Origin: Leptospiraceae bacterium
GTDB lineage: Bacteria; Spirochaetota; Leptospiria; Turneriellales; Turneriellaceae
Direction of reading: 5' to 3'
Length of the DNA: 64,000 nt
Assembly: GCA_025055765.1 (NCBI GenBank)
Contig: JANWWS010000036.1
Location: 1-64,000 of the forward strand
Part shown: piece by piece, positions 1 to 8,422 of the stretch
Layout: every line of letters starts with the position of its first letter
Numbering within the stretch: position 1 is the first letter of the stretch
Notes under the pieces: generated by a model
The model's input: only the letters and a program-made list of their open reading frames with translations
The model's database searches: none
What the model was told of the DNA's origin: nothing
Position numbers and translations under genes: made by a program

Positions 1-151
1 GTCAGAGTCGTCAAAATAGACTAAAAAAGCTGTAAGCACCCCCGCATTTATATACGAATTATGTCACATTTTTACTCTGTTCTCAGTGACAGCAAAACCT
101 GCCTCGGAAGGTGTGGAAAGCATCGTCTATGAGACGGGAAAAAATTTTTTA

Positions 152-188
152 TTATAGAAGAAGACACCTGGTTCAAAATCTTCTATAA
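152..188. repeat. Perfect 10-bp inverted repeat
   Basis: TTATAGAAGA at 152-161 is matched exactly by TCTTCTATAA at 179-188, with a 17-base spacer. A run of A and T lies just outside at 141-151. It could be a hairpin in a transcript or a two-fold protein site. No adjacent gene tells which. Confidence 0.55.
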
Positions 189-244
189 AGAAGAGCTCGA
201 GCTCCTGCAGAGCCGAAGAAAGAGAAAACGATCACCGTGTCGTG

Positions 245-401
245 CCCGAGCGCCTGGTGGTCTTAAGATTATGTCGGGTAACAGGGGTTATAGGGAACGC
301 GTTACTGGCAAGAGGTAGGCTTGCTGGCACGGCAAAGGCAAGGTGAGGAACGAAAGGGTAGTGGCAGATACCACAAAATCTTGGGTTGGGAGGCTCGTGG
401 G
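245..401 (+). ncRNA. Possible structured RNA with weak cobalamin-riboswitch resemblance
   Basis: Reading the plus strand, 245-251 can pair with 393-400 (one bulged base), and 262-270 pairs with 377-385 (nine pairs, two or three of them G-U). Inside these lie local hairpins: GTAAC 278-282 with GTTAC 301-305, GCAAG 308-312 with CTTGC 319-323, and GTGG with CCAC around 361-374. The segment TTATAGGGAAC near 288-298 and CAGATACC near 365-372 resemble the two best conserved blocks of cobalamin riboswitches. The central CCCGC-ACTGT block is missing and the second block is one base short. No plus-strand gene follows, which argues against a working riboswitch. Only the base pairing is seen; the RNA itself is inferred. 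Confidence 0.25.
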
Positions 402-571
402 TCAGATATATATTTGGAATTTCCAGGAAATTGCACAAAAGGGGAGAGTTAAAAAAACGGGAGAAGCAGGTCTATAGGTTTCGTTTTATTAAGGCTAGAG
501 CTGCCATGAGTATTTTGGCATAGCCGTCTCTTGTCGCGGCAGCCATTATGTTATTTTGTGGAAGAGCCTAA

Positions 572-600
572 TTAAAAAGCCCCGGCCTTTTGGCCGGGGG
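572..600 (-). terminator. Rho-independent terminator of the TonB-dependent receptor gene
   Basis: On the minus strand the sequence reads CCCCGGCC, loop AAAA, GGCCGGGG, then CTTTTTAAT. This is an 8-bp GC-rich stem followed by a U-run, seven bases past the receptor stop codon. It is the only textbook intrinsic terminator I found in the window. Confidence 0.93.
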
Positions 601-606
601 AGTGTC

Positions 607-2799
607 TTACAGGCGGTAGGATAGCCCCCCTTGGATTAGGCGGGGTGTACCGGGCAGGGTACCACGGGAGCGGTCTGCGATGTAGAGTTCGTCGGTGAGG
701 TTTTTTATGGTAAAAAAGAGGCTTACGGGTGCCCAGGGCAGCTCGTAGTTCATGGCTAGGTTATAGATAACGTAAGACGGGATCTTTCCTCTTTGGCCAT
801 TGGGTACGACCTCTTGGGTGTTTAGGTCGTCGGAAAACATCTCGCTTACATATACCTGTTCTAGGCGCACATCAAAGCCCCAGGGTGAAGCATAGCCTAT
901 CGTGCTTGTGATAAGCCATTCGGGGGCATAGGGCAGCCGGTTGCCAGAGACCGAGACAGTGGTAAATCCCCCTACACTACTAAAGCGGGTGCCTTCGTAT
1001 TTTGCAGTGGGCAGGTAGGTGACGGCGCTCGTAAAGAACACATCGTGACGGCTTTGGAGAAACTCGCCAAGAGAGAGTTTCACTTCGCTTTCGATGCCTT
1101 GGTGGAGAGTGCGACCGGCATTGGTAAAGGTAGCTCCTACACCACCTGCTACGCTGGCGGGCACAATTTGGTTTTGGAAATCCATACGAAAGTAGGTGAG
1201 CTCGCCGTAAATACCTGGTAAAATTTTACTGCGCACACCGGCTTCGTAATTAATACTCCTTTCAGGGTCAAGATCAAGGGCCTCGCCCGTGGTGTTACTA
1301 ATGATATCTTCTACCCGTGGGGGGGAAAAACCTTTGTGAACGCCGGCAAACAAAGTGGTGCCTTCTATAATTTGGACATCTATTCCCGCACCCGGGATAA
1401 TTTCGGTAAATTGGGTTTTACCATAAACGCCGCGGCCCCCGTTGGCTTGGTTCGCGAGAAGCCGATTGGTGCGCTCGTAAATCATGTGTTCGACACGCAC
1501 ACCGGGGGTAAGTGCCATGGGGCCATAGACAAAACGGTGGGTTATAAAACCTGAGTAGGCATTGGCTTTTCGTTCGTTGTCTTCCACAAGTCCTGCATTA
1601 GGGGAGCTACCGGGTACTCGGGAGTTAGGGAAATCCCCATTGACCTGGCGACGGTCTTGGATTTCGTAATGGGCTCTCATTCCTGTCTCTAAGCTCTGTT
1701 CGCTCTCGAAAAGCTGGTAGCGCATGTTAAAACGGCTTTCCGCGCCATAGGTGTAGTAGTTACGCAAACGACCCTCGTTGCCGCAGGTGGTAAGTAAATT
1801 GGCCATGCCAGCGCAATTGGGGTCACTGGCATCATTGGGTCTTTGGGCAGAGTTGCTTGACTGGCGCCACCAATCCCTGGTAAAATAAGCTCCATAAAGA
1901 GAGGTGACGAGTTCTCCCGTGGAAAAGATGTTCCAGGAATGGCTAAGGGAGCTACCAAAGCGGCGGGCAACCATCCTGTCATTTAAAAAGGGGTTTTGGC
2001 GGGGATTTTCTTCAAACTCGGCCTTGGTAAGTCCTGAGTAGGTGACCTGGGAGTCTTCGGTATAGACATTTGCCTTAGCGGTTAAGGCGTGAGAGGCCGT
2101 TAAAAGCAAAATGGTTTTTAAATTCAGGTCATTTAAATAGGAGACGGTGTTATCGCGCGCTCCCTGGCCTTGTTTGCGGCTATAGTCGATGACATAGCCG
2201 GCGTTGTTCGCAAACCCACTAAAGTTGAGGTGGGCATTAAAATAATCTCGGTTTCCTCCTATAAAGGTAAGCTTAGCTGTCGGTGTGGGTGTGGGCATGG
2301 GAGTGATGTAGTTGATAACTCCTCCTACGGTTTGTGGTCCAAAGCGGATTTGGCCCGCACCTTTGAGAACTTCAATTCTCTCGAAACGTTCGATGGGGGG
2401 GTGGTAGTATGAGGCGTTATCTCCATAGGGGGCGTAGCTTAAGGGTAGGCCATCCTCAAGCAAGAGCACCTTGGTAGAGCGTGTCGGATTTAAGCCCCGA
2501 ATCCCAATGTTAGGCCGAAGGGCAAAACCCTCCTCATCTCGAACATTAAGCCCGCTGACTTTTCTTAGCGCCTCATTTACGGTGAAAACCCTTGATTTCT
2601 CCAAGGTTTTGGTATCCACGATGCTCCCTGAGCCCGGAATTTGGGAAAGTTGCTTTTCCTCTCCGATTACCCGCACCATGGGAAGCTGTCTTTGGGTGGG
2701 CGCCTCTGGGCTTTTAGGGGCCCTTTCTTCGTCGGTGGCTAGGTTTTGCGCAGCTAGCGTAAAGGCTAGGCAAAACGAGAGAGTGAGACCTTTTTTCAT
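607..2799 (-). CDS. TonB-dependent outer-membrane receptor, FecA-like
   Basis: Outer-membrane receptor that takes up an iron chelate using TonB energy. The 730 residues begin with a signal peptide (about 1-22). A plug domain follows at roughly 45-165, carrying the family motifs around GIRGLNPTRSTKVLLLEDG and IEVLKGAGQIRFGPQTVGG, and then a long beta-barrel that ends in the TonB_dep_Rec pattern. The plug motifs are closest to ferric-citrate receptors of the FecA group, but the ligand cannot be read from sequence. The start ATG is supported by AAGGAG eight bases upstream. A Fur operator lies inside its promoter and a strong terminator follows, so it looks monocistronic and iron-repressed. No fecI-like sigma gene is adjacent. 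Confidence 0.93.
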   Translation of the reverse strand: MKKGLTLSFCLAFTLAAQNLATDEERAPKSPEAPTQRQLPMVRVIGEEKQLSQIPGSGSIVDTKTLEKSRVFTVNEALRKVSGLNVRDEEGFALRPNIGIRGLNPTRSTKVLLLEDGLPLSYAPYGDNASYYHPPIERFERIEVLKGAGQIRFGPQTVGGVINYITPMPTPTPTAKLTFIGGNRDYFNAHLNFSGFANNAGYVIDYSRKQGQGARDNTVSYLNDLNLKTILLLTASHALTAKANVYTEDSQVTYSGLTKAEFEENPRQNPFLNDRMVARRFGSSLSHSWNIFSTGELVTSLYGAYFTRDWWRQSSNSAQRPNDASDPNCAGMANLLTTCGNEGRLRNYYTYGAESRFNMRYQLFESEQSLETGMRAHYEIQDRRQVNGDFPNSRVPGSSPNAGLVEDNERKANAYSGFITHRFVYGPMALTPGVRVEHMIYERTNRLLANQANGGRGVYGKTQFTEIIPGAGIDVQIIEGTTLFAGVHKGFSPPRVEDIISNTTGEALDLDPERSINYEAGVRSKILPGIYGELTYFRMDFQNQIVPASVAGGVGATFTNAGRTLHQGIESEVKLSLGEFLQSRHDVFFTSAVTYLPTAKYEGTRFSSVGGFTTVSVSGNRLPYAPEWLITSTIGYASPWGFDVRLEQVYVSEMFSDDLNTQEVVPNGQRGKIPSYVIYNLAMNYELPWAPVSLFFTIKNLTDELYIADRSRGTLPGTPRLIQGGLSYRL

Positions 2800-2821
2800 A
2801 TTTTACTCCTTTTCTTTATTA

Positions 2822-2850
2822 TTGATAATGAGAACAATTCTCATTCTCAA
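2822..2850 (-). promoter_or_regulatory. Fur-box promoter of the TonB-dependent receptor
   Basis: On the minus strand a -35 TTGAGA (2850-2845) and a -10 TATCAA (2827-2822) are exactly 17 bases apart. The 17-base spacer, 2828-2844, is itself an inverted repeat, ATGAGAA-CAA-TTCTCAT. The whole block closely matches enterobacterial Fur boxes. Fur bound here would cover the promoter directly. A fur-family gene is present at 33284-33706. Confidence 0.85.
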
Positions 2851-2964
2851 TTCCTATTGTCAAGCCTTTATTCCTTTTTTTCATTGGCATCAGCCCTGTG
2901 TGGGCCAAGGGGTTTTTGCCTGAAAAAAGGTTTACAATTTTGGATGCCCCGCAATTCGTAAGCT

Positions 2965-3864
2965 ATGAATGGCGCGGTGAATCAGAATCAAAGAAAGGTT
3001 TCCTACCGTGCCCAAAAGGCAAGTCTTTGTCCTGTCTGTGGTTACAGTCACAATAAAGAAGAAATGCTGTCAGGTAGTGGGCGGCTTATTGCGGGTAAGC
3101 TTACGCCCGAACTACGTCGTCTCTATGAGGTAAGCAAAAAATGGGGAAGACTTAATCCCCTAGACTATGCCGTGCAGGTATGCCCTCGCTGCCTTTACGC
3201 CGCCTATCCCAAAGATTTTGAGCAGCTTACCCCCCAAGAGCAAGAGGCGCTTAAGTCAACCATTGGGCATCGTCAGAACCTCATGCAGGTACTTTTTGGC
3301 AAACTTGATTTTAATGAAAACCGCAATCTCTTGCTCGGCTGTGCTTCGTTTATCTTAGCTGTAGATTGCTACCATCTTCGCAAGGCCGAAGTCGCCCCCA
3401 CGGTAAAGAAAGCTATTTCTGCGATGCGTGCTGCTTGGTACCTTGATGACCTCTACAAAGAAGCTCCTTACCGACCCTATGACAAGGCGCGAGATTTTTA
3501 TTACATGGAAGCGGCGCGATATTACCGCCAGGTGCTCGAACTTATGGAAAAAGGGGGTGAGCCTGTGGACCAAGTGGCAGGCATGCTTGGCCCAGACCTA
3601 GATAATAACTGGGGCTACGATGGGGTGATTTACCTAAACTCTTACCTAACAAAAAAATACCTTGACCAAATGGCATCGGATACCAAGCAAAAATTAGCTC
3701 TCCTTGAGGCAAGCAAGCGCTATCTCTCAAAGCTTTATGGCACGGGAAAGGCAAGTAAAGCGAGGCCCTCGGTAATTGTTGACATGGCCAAGGATCTCTA
3801 CGAAGAAATAAGTGCCAAAATCGATGAGCTAACGGGCAATGTTGCCCCTGCAGCTGGCAGTTAA
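2965..3864 (+). CDS. DUF2225 family protein with paired CxxC motifs
   Basis: Cytoplasmic protein of 299 residues with no signal peptide. The N-terminal part holds two CxxC pairs, CPVCGY near residue 22 and CPRCLYA near residue 73, which would form a zinc-ribbon-like site. The rest is mostly helical. This arrangement is that of DUF2225 (UPF0087-like) proteins, common in Firmicutes and spirochaetes and of unknown function. It is divergent from the Fur-regulated receptor gene, so its promoter lies in the same 165-base gap. Followed 61 bases later by a small ORF and then the OmpA-like gene. Confidence 0.8.
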   Translation: MNGAVNQNQRKVSYRAQKASLCPVCGYSHNKEEMLSGSGRLIAGKLTPELRRLYEVSKKWGRLNPLDYAVQVCPRCLYAAYPKDFEQLTPQEQEALKSTIGHRQNLMQVLFGKLDFNENRNLLLGCASFILAVDCYHLRKAEVAPTVKKAISAMRAAWYLDDLYKEAPYRPYDKARDFYYMEAARYYRQVLELMEKGGEPVDQVAGMLGPDLDNNWGYDGVIYLNSYLTKKYLDQMASDTKQKLALLEASKRYLSKLYGTGKASKARPSVIVDMAKDLYEEISAKIDELTGNVAPAAGS

Positions 3865-3925
3865 ATGCTAAACAAAAAGTAGGTAGCTGCCGAAAAAAAA
3901 CTAAATCCATTCCAAGGAGGGAGAG

Positions 3926-4090
3926 ATGGAGATACGGCCAAATCCAGTGGTGAGTTACGAACTCTTATCCCTACCAATGAAAATAGCCCAACTGCAGCAT
4001 ATTCATAATGAGCGTTTGCTTACCTCAACTATAACAAACAAAGTCGAGGCTATTTTAGAGTCGCAGCGCCGATTAAATATCTTTGCCTAA
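3926..4090 (+). CDS. Small protein, 54 residues, strong ribosome-binding site
   Basis: A 54-codon frame starts with ATG at 3926, six bases after an unusually good ribosome-binding site (AAGGAGG, 3914-3920), and stops with TAA at 4088-4090. The product begins MEIRPNPVVSYELLSLPMKI and continues as a charged, probably helical segment ending in NIFA. It has no signal peptide, membrane segment or cysteine, and I recognise no family. It fits neatly between the DUF2225 gene and the OmpA-like gene on the same strand, 15 bases before the latter's ATG. The ribosome-binding site and spacing make a real gene likely, and it could be translationally linked to the OmpA-like gene, which lacks a clear site of its own. 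Confidence 0.65.
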   Translation: MEIRPNPVVSYELLSLPMKIAQLQHIHNERLLTSTITNKVEAILESQRRLNIFA

Positions 4091-4105
4091 GCCTAATTCT
4101 TGGGC

Positions 4106-6826
4106 ATGCACCATCGGCGCCGTTTTTTTACTCTAATCTGGCTGCTGTCGGTGCAGGTGGGCACTCTGCGATCTCATGTACGGGACCTCGCTGAGGGGAA
4201 CTTGTCGGCCATCACCACAGGACAGGGTGGGGTTCTGGGTGGTGAGCCAGCCTCCGCTGCGGCAAACCTTGCTGCGCTTGGTGCTTTCTTAAAGAGAACG
4301 AACTCAGCTCTTAACTTTGCCTGGGCACAAAACCTATTTGGCTTTCAAGGCTTCCTTTCTCTTCCCTCAAGCCTAGGCTCTCTCATGATCACCCCTCTTT
4401 ACATCTCGGCAAGTGAGTCACCCCCGCTAAAGCAATACCTTGCCTTAGGCCTGGGATATGCCAAAGAGGTAAGCGAAAACAGTGGACTTGGTTTTTTCTT
4501 CAAGCCGGCTTATGGCCGGGGCAGTGGTGGCTCGTTTTTTTCCTTGGGTATTGAGCCCTCCTTTTTTTATAACACGAGAAGTAACCTAGTCCTCTTTTCT
4601 GAGTTTGGGTTTTATGACCTTAGCTTTTATCTTGGGGGGCGAAATATTGCTCTAAATTTGGGTAGGAGCGAGATCGCTCCCCGCATGGCGCTTCACTTTG
4701 GGGTGCAAAGCTATATTTGGCGTAAGTCTCGCTTTGCTCTCGCAAGTTACGGGGAGACCGTGGGCATAAATCGCTTTGACAGCTTTCCTCTTCTAGGAGG
4801 GTTTGCGCTTTCTTACCATTTTTTCTTTTTCCGGGGTGGATTTATGCACCACCCGGAAAACAAGCTTTATCAAGGGCCAGTATTGGGTGGTGGTTTTGAC
4901 CTACCCTTAGCCCAGGGCAATATAGCCTTGCACTACAGCTACCTGCCGCCACTCAACTACCGACAAGAGCCTTTTCATTTCATAACCCTTTTGGGAAGTT
5001 GGGGCTATGTGGACCGAGAGCCCCCTCTTGTGAAAATTATCATAGATAATCCAGCCTTTTCACCAAATGGGGATGGCATAAAAGATACGGTGGTCTTTGA
5101 GATTGAGGTAAACGATGCAAGCCCCTTACATGCCTATCGCTTAGAAATCCGCAATAGTCGTGGGGAGCTTGTGCGTGCCTATGAAAGCGACCTAAGGCTT
5201 ATGGAAAAAAAGTTTTCGCTCGCGCGTTTTTTGGCAGAATTTTTTTCAAAAAGGGAATACTTAGTTGTGCCGCGTAAAATACGCTGGGATGGCACACCGG
5301 AGCGCATTAGCTTTGAAACTCTCTCCTCGGCAAAAGAAAAAACCACCTACCTTGGCGAGGGAGATTATTTTTATTCGTTTCAGGTAGAAGATATCCATGG
5401 CAATATTTCCCCACCCTCTCAAGGAAAGATTCGCCTTGATCTTACACCACCTGAGCTTGCGATTTTTAGTGAAGAAACCTCCTTTTCCCCTAACGGCGAT
5501 GGCATAAAAGAAGAGCTCCTTGTTAGTTTTAACATTAAGGGTCAGAGCGAGGATAGTATTTCCTTCTCCATATACAACAAACAAAAAAAGCGCATTTTGG
5601 AAAAAAAAGCAAAGCTCTCAAATTTTGAGGATAGTTTTCGCTGGGATGGGAGAGACGACGAGGCTCAGCCAGTTGAGGAGGGTATCTATGACCTAATTCT
5701 TCTCGGTGAAGACGAGGCAGGAAACCGCTCTGAGGCTCGTCTTACGGAAATTTCCCTTGTGCGCCGAAGAGATTTTGCTGAGCTACGCCTTTCGCAAAAT
5801 GGGCTTAGCCCCAACGGGGATGGTTTATTTGATAAAGTATCTATCTTCCCCCAATTTTCTTCTTTAAGTGATCTTGAAGAATGGGCACTCATTATTGCAA
5901 AAAAAAAGCCGGAGATGCAAAAGCCACCAGAAAATGTGGTTATTGAGTGGCGGGGTCTTGGGGCAAGGTCCCTGCCAGCTGAGGTTATTTGGGATGGCAA
6001 AAATGAAAGACAACGTGTGGTAGAAGATGGCATCTACTATGTACAACTTAGAGGCCGCTACAAATCTGGAAACCTAGCCGAGTCCCAAATATATCCTCTC
6101 GAGCTCGATACGAAACCCCCTGAGATATATGTGAGCACAGAGCATGACCTCTTCTCTCCCGATGGGGACGGGATACAAGAGGAACAAATTTTCTACCTTG
6201 ACATTAAAGATGAATCTCCTATTGAGGATTACCTGCTTCAGGTATACGAGGTGCAATTCAATGAAAAAGATGAGCGCCAAAGGTTTCTGTTCCGTACCTT
6301 TGCGGGTAAGAAAAACTTCCCCGAAAAGATTTATTGGGATGGCAAAGGAGATCAAGGAAGACTTGTTGAAAGTGCCACCTGGTATGAATACGAATTATCG
6401 GCGAGGGATGTTTGGGGAAACCAAGGTAAAAGTGGGGTAGGTCGCTTTGAAACCGACATATTAGTGTTAACGACAGAACGGGGCTTAAAAATCCGGCTGT
6501 CGGCTATAGAATTTGAAAGTGGCAGCGCTGAATTAAAGAAAAAGACTTTGCCGGTTTTAGAGAGGTTAGTAAAAATACTTGAGAGATACCCAAGATACAA
6601 AATTAAAATTGAAGGGCACACAGACGATGTGGGCCCAGAAGAATTTAATTTAAAGCTGTCTGAGGAAAGAGCACGCCGGGTGTTGAAGTATTTAGTCCAA
6701 AAAGGCTTGGATACCGATCGCATTACTTATCAAGGCATGGGGGAGCTCTATCCTCTCTTGCCCAATACCAATTGGTATAATCGCAGCCGTAACCGTCGGG
6801 TAGAAATCCTACTTTTTAAAAACTAA
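4106..6826 (+). CDS. Outer-membrane protein with four SPNGDG repeats and OmpA C-terminal domain
   Basis: About 906 residues: a signal peptide, an N-terminal beta-rich region (roughly 30-310) with the alternating pattern of an outer-membrane barrel, then four Ig-like modules. Each module opens with a SPNGDG or SPDGDG motif (near residues 317, 458, 565 and 682) and closes with a WDG...V..G.Y pattern like FlgD-type Ig domains. The last 115 residues are an OmpA peptidoglycan-binding domain (IEGHTDDVG, LSEERARRV, NRRVEI). The protein would therefore span from the outer membrane to the cell wall. The start was taken as ATG 4106; an in-frame TTG at 4100 is possible. The 3' end overlaps rsfS by 11 bp, tail to tail. 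Confidence 0.88.
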   Translation: MHHRRRFFTLIWLLSVQVGTLRSHVRDLAEGNLSAITTGQGGVLGGEPASAAANLAALGAFLKRTNSALNFAWAQNLFGFQGFLSLPSSLGSLMITPLYISASESPPLKQYLALGLGYAKEVSENSGLGFFFKPAYGRGSGGSFFSLGIEPSFFYNTRSNLVLFSEFGFYDLSFYLGGRNIALNLGRSEIAPRMALHFGVQSYIWRKSRFALASYGETVGINRFDSFPLLGGFALSYHFFFFRGGFMHHPENKLYQGPVLGGGFDLPLAQGNIALHYSYLPPLNYRQEPFHFITLLGSWGYVDREPPLVKIIIDNPAFSPNGDGIKDTVVFEIEVNDASPLHAYRLEIRNSRGELVRAYESDLRLMEKKFSLARFLAEFFSKREYLVVPRKIRWDGTPERISFETLSSAKEKTTYLGEGDYFYSFQVEDIHGNISPPSQGKIRLDLTPPELAIFSEETSFSPNGDGIKEELLVSFNIKGQSEDSISFSIYNKQKKRILEKKAKLSNFEDSFRWDGRDDEAQPVEEGIYDLILLGEDEAGNRSEARLTEISLVRRRDFAELRLSQNGLSPNGDGLFDKVSIFPQFSSLSDLEEWALIIAKKKPEMQKPPENVVIEWRGLGARSLPAEVIWDGKNERQRVVEDGIYYVQLRGRYKSGNLAESQIYPLELDTKPPEIYVSTEHDLFSPDGDGIQEEQIFYLDIKDESPIEDYLLQVYEVQFNEKDERQRFLFRTFAGKKNFPEKIYWDGKGDQGRLVESATWYEYELSARDVWGNQGKSGVGRFETDILVLTTERGLKIRLSAIEFESGSAELKKKTLPVLERLVKILERYPRYKIKIEGHTDDVGPEEFNLKLSEERARRVLKYLVQKGLDTDRITYQGMGELYPLLPNTNWYNRSRNRRVEILLFKN

Positions 6827-7262
6827 TCTGCTTGGCTTTTTCCCACAGCTTTTCTAAGTTATAAAGTTCCCGCTTTTCTTTATTAAAAATGTGTACCACA
6901 ATATCTCCATAGTCCAGAACCTGCCAGCCTGAACTAAAGTTTGACTCGACAGGAGCAAAGGGCTTTCTTTTTTCTTCGTCCATAAGCCTCAAGATTTCAT
7001 GGGTGAGGTTTTTTACATGAAGAGGAGAAAGTGCTGTGGCAATAACGAAAAATTCGAGGTAGCCTGAAATTTCTCTTAGGTCTAAAATGACGAGGTCCTC
7101 AGCTTTTTTTTGATTAAGCAAATCCCAGATTTTTTTTAAAAGCACTCGATTTTCTTTATTTTCTTTGACCTTTTTGCGGGAGATTTTTGCTCTTTTGTTT
7201 TTGGTTGCTCGCGTCTGTGTTTTGGGGGGGACAGAGGTTTCTTCTTTTTTTTTACGGGGCAT
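6816..7262 (-). CDS. rsfS: Ribosomal silencing factor RsfS (Iojap)
   Basis: RsfS binds ribosomal protein uL14 and blocks subunit joining when nutrients are short. The core from about residue 40 to the end matches the family: DLVILDLREISGYLEFFVIATA, HV..L...I, and GWQVLDYGDIVVHIF near the C-terminus. A lysine-rich extension of about 35 residues precedes the core. Start taken as ATG 7262, which overlaps the TGA of the upstream LCP gene by one base (TGATG); an earlier TTG at 7265 is less likely. The yqeK, lytR/LCP, rsfS order is a common bacterial arrangement. Confidence 0.93.
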   Translation of the reverse strand: MPRKKKEETSVPPKTQTRATKNKRAKISRKKVKENKENRVLLKKIWDLLNQKKAEDLVILDLREISGYLEFFVIATALSPLHVKNLTHEILRLMDEEKRKPFAPVESNFSSGWQVLDYGDIVVHIFNKEKRELYNLEKLWEKAKQISF

Positions 7263-8422
7263 CAACTCTCCAGTTTCATTTTTTTGTAATCTTGACCTAA
7301 AATGAGAACAAGGTCGGTAAAATAAGAGCGGTTCACGGCGTGATAGGCTCTCTCTAGTTGCAACATACGGCTTATGGATTCAAGAAAAAAGACATTGCCC
7401 GCTGTATCTAGCAAGAGGGTATGGGAGTAGTCATGGCGATCCGCATTGGAAAATTCTAAAACAGAAAGTCCCTTACGGGCAAGTTCTCCCCGTAGCTCGC
7501 GGGCTAGGTTGGGAATTAAAGTGCCATTTTTTACCTCCATTTTAGGAACGTCTTGCAAAAAGGGGTTTTCCTTTTGCGTTAGCTGCCGGCGAAAGTTTTT
7601 TAAATAAAAAGCCGAGGTCTCTTGATCCATAAAAAAATCATCGCCAATGCGCTTAACCGGAATTTCCATAAAAAGGGGCAACCAATGCTTATTATTTAAT
7701 ATGCTTTTTAAAAGAAAAACTATGGCTCGAAAAGGAAGGTTTGTCTTTATGTCTTTTATGGCTCGTAGTAAGATCTCTTCGTTTTGAAACATATTCCATT
7801 TTTGCTGGCGGTGTCTCCAAAAATTCAAGAAAAGACTATAATAGCGAAAGAGAACAAAAGCGGGTGCATACTCATTTTTGCCAAAAGCCGGTTTCAGGTA
7901 TTTTTGCACTAAAAAGCCATCCATGATAAATTCTCCGTCAGGGAATTCCTCTTCTGGTAGCTTTTCGGAACGTGGTATAAAGTAAGGTACGCCCTCGCTG
8001 AGATCAACAACAAGAGCTATTGTAGGAATCGAAAGTTTTACGTGATAGGGAATATCCACCCCTAAAATTTGGGAAAGCTTTTGGGTTAGTTGTTCTTCTC
8101 CCTCTTGCTGCAGACGATAACCAATAGCGGGCTCTTGCAGGGAAAGCTTTGTTTCTGGAAAAAAAGATATAAAACCTATACGGGATGTCTTTGGGTGAAT
8201 TTCAGCTACCGATAGAAATTGGGCTTTTTCAGCGCTGTTGGGGGGATCAACGGCCACAAGAATGCCAAAACTTTGCTGTCTTGCAAAAAGGGTTTCCATA
8301 ACAGTACGGTGTACGTAGTGATAGATAAGCCACCCTGCCGCGGCGGAAAAGATGATAAATAGGGATAACAAAAAAGGCCAATTAAGAGGCCAAGGGATAC
8401 CAAATAGGGAGTTTTTCTTCAT
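7262..8422 (-). CDS. LCP/LytR-like membrane protein with LytR C-terminal domain
   Basis: Membrane-anchored protein of 386 residues with one N-terminal transmembrane helix (about 10-35) and an extracytoplasmic remainder. The middle resembles a diverged LytR-CpsA-Psr phosphotransferase domain, the type that attaches glycopolymers to peptidoglycan. The segment from about residue 290 to 380 (VKNGTLIPNLARELRGEL onward) is a LytR_C domain. The conserved arginines of classical LCP enzymes are not obvious, so the catalytic role is uncertain. Start ATG 8422 forms an ATGA overlap with yqeK; a longer frame from 8452 would lie inside yqeK and is not favoured. Confidence 0.75.
   Translation of the reverse strand: MKKNSLFGIPWPLNWPFLLSLFIIFSAAAGWLIYHYVHRTVMETLFARQQSFGILVAVDPPNSAEKAQFLSVAEIHPKTSRIGFISFFPETKLSLQEPAIGYRLQQEGEEQLTQKLSQILGVDIPYHVKLSIPTIALVVDLSEGVPYFIPRSEKLPEEEFPDGEFIMDGFLVQKYLKPAFGKNEYAPAFVLFRYYSLFLNFWRHRQQKWNMFQNEEILLRAIKDIKTNLPFRAIVFLLKSILNNKHWLPLFMEIPVKRIGDDFFMDQETSAFYLKNFRRQLTQKENPFLQDVPKMEVKNGTLIPNLARELRGELARKGLSVLEFSNADRHDYSHTLLLDTAGNVFFLESISRMLQLERAYHAVNRSYFTDLVLILGQDYKKMKLES

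Larger units (their letters stand above)
1..571. other. Gene-poor window edge, no convincing CDS
   Basis: No start-to-stop reading frame with a ribosome-binding site is convincing here. An open stretch without a clear start runs on the plus strand from about 24 to 155 and could be the decayed end of a gene. A 68-codon frame on the minus strand (232-438) has no ribosome-binding site and no recognisable family. What stands out instead is secondary structure: a perfect 10-bp inverted repeat at 152-188, a 12-base palindrome GAGCTCGAGCTC near 194, and a set of nested helices between 245 and 401 listed separately. Confidence 0.5.

Noticed and set aside
232-438. 68-codon minus-strand frame at the window edge
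   Set aside because: No ribosome-binding site, no recognisable family, and it overlaps the best folded part of the region.
2471-2923. 150-codon plus-strand frame
   Set aside because: Lies opposite the receptor plug domain and crosses its promoter; no family resemblance.
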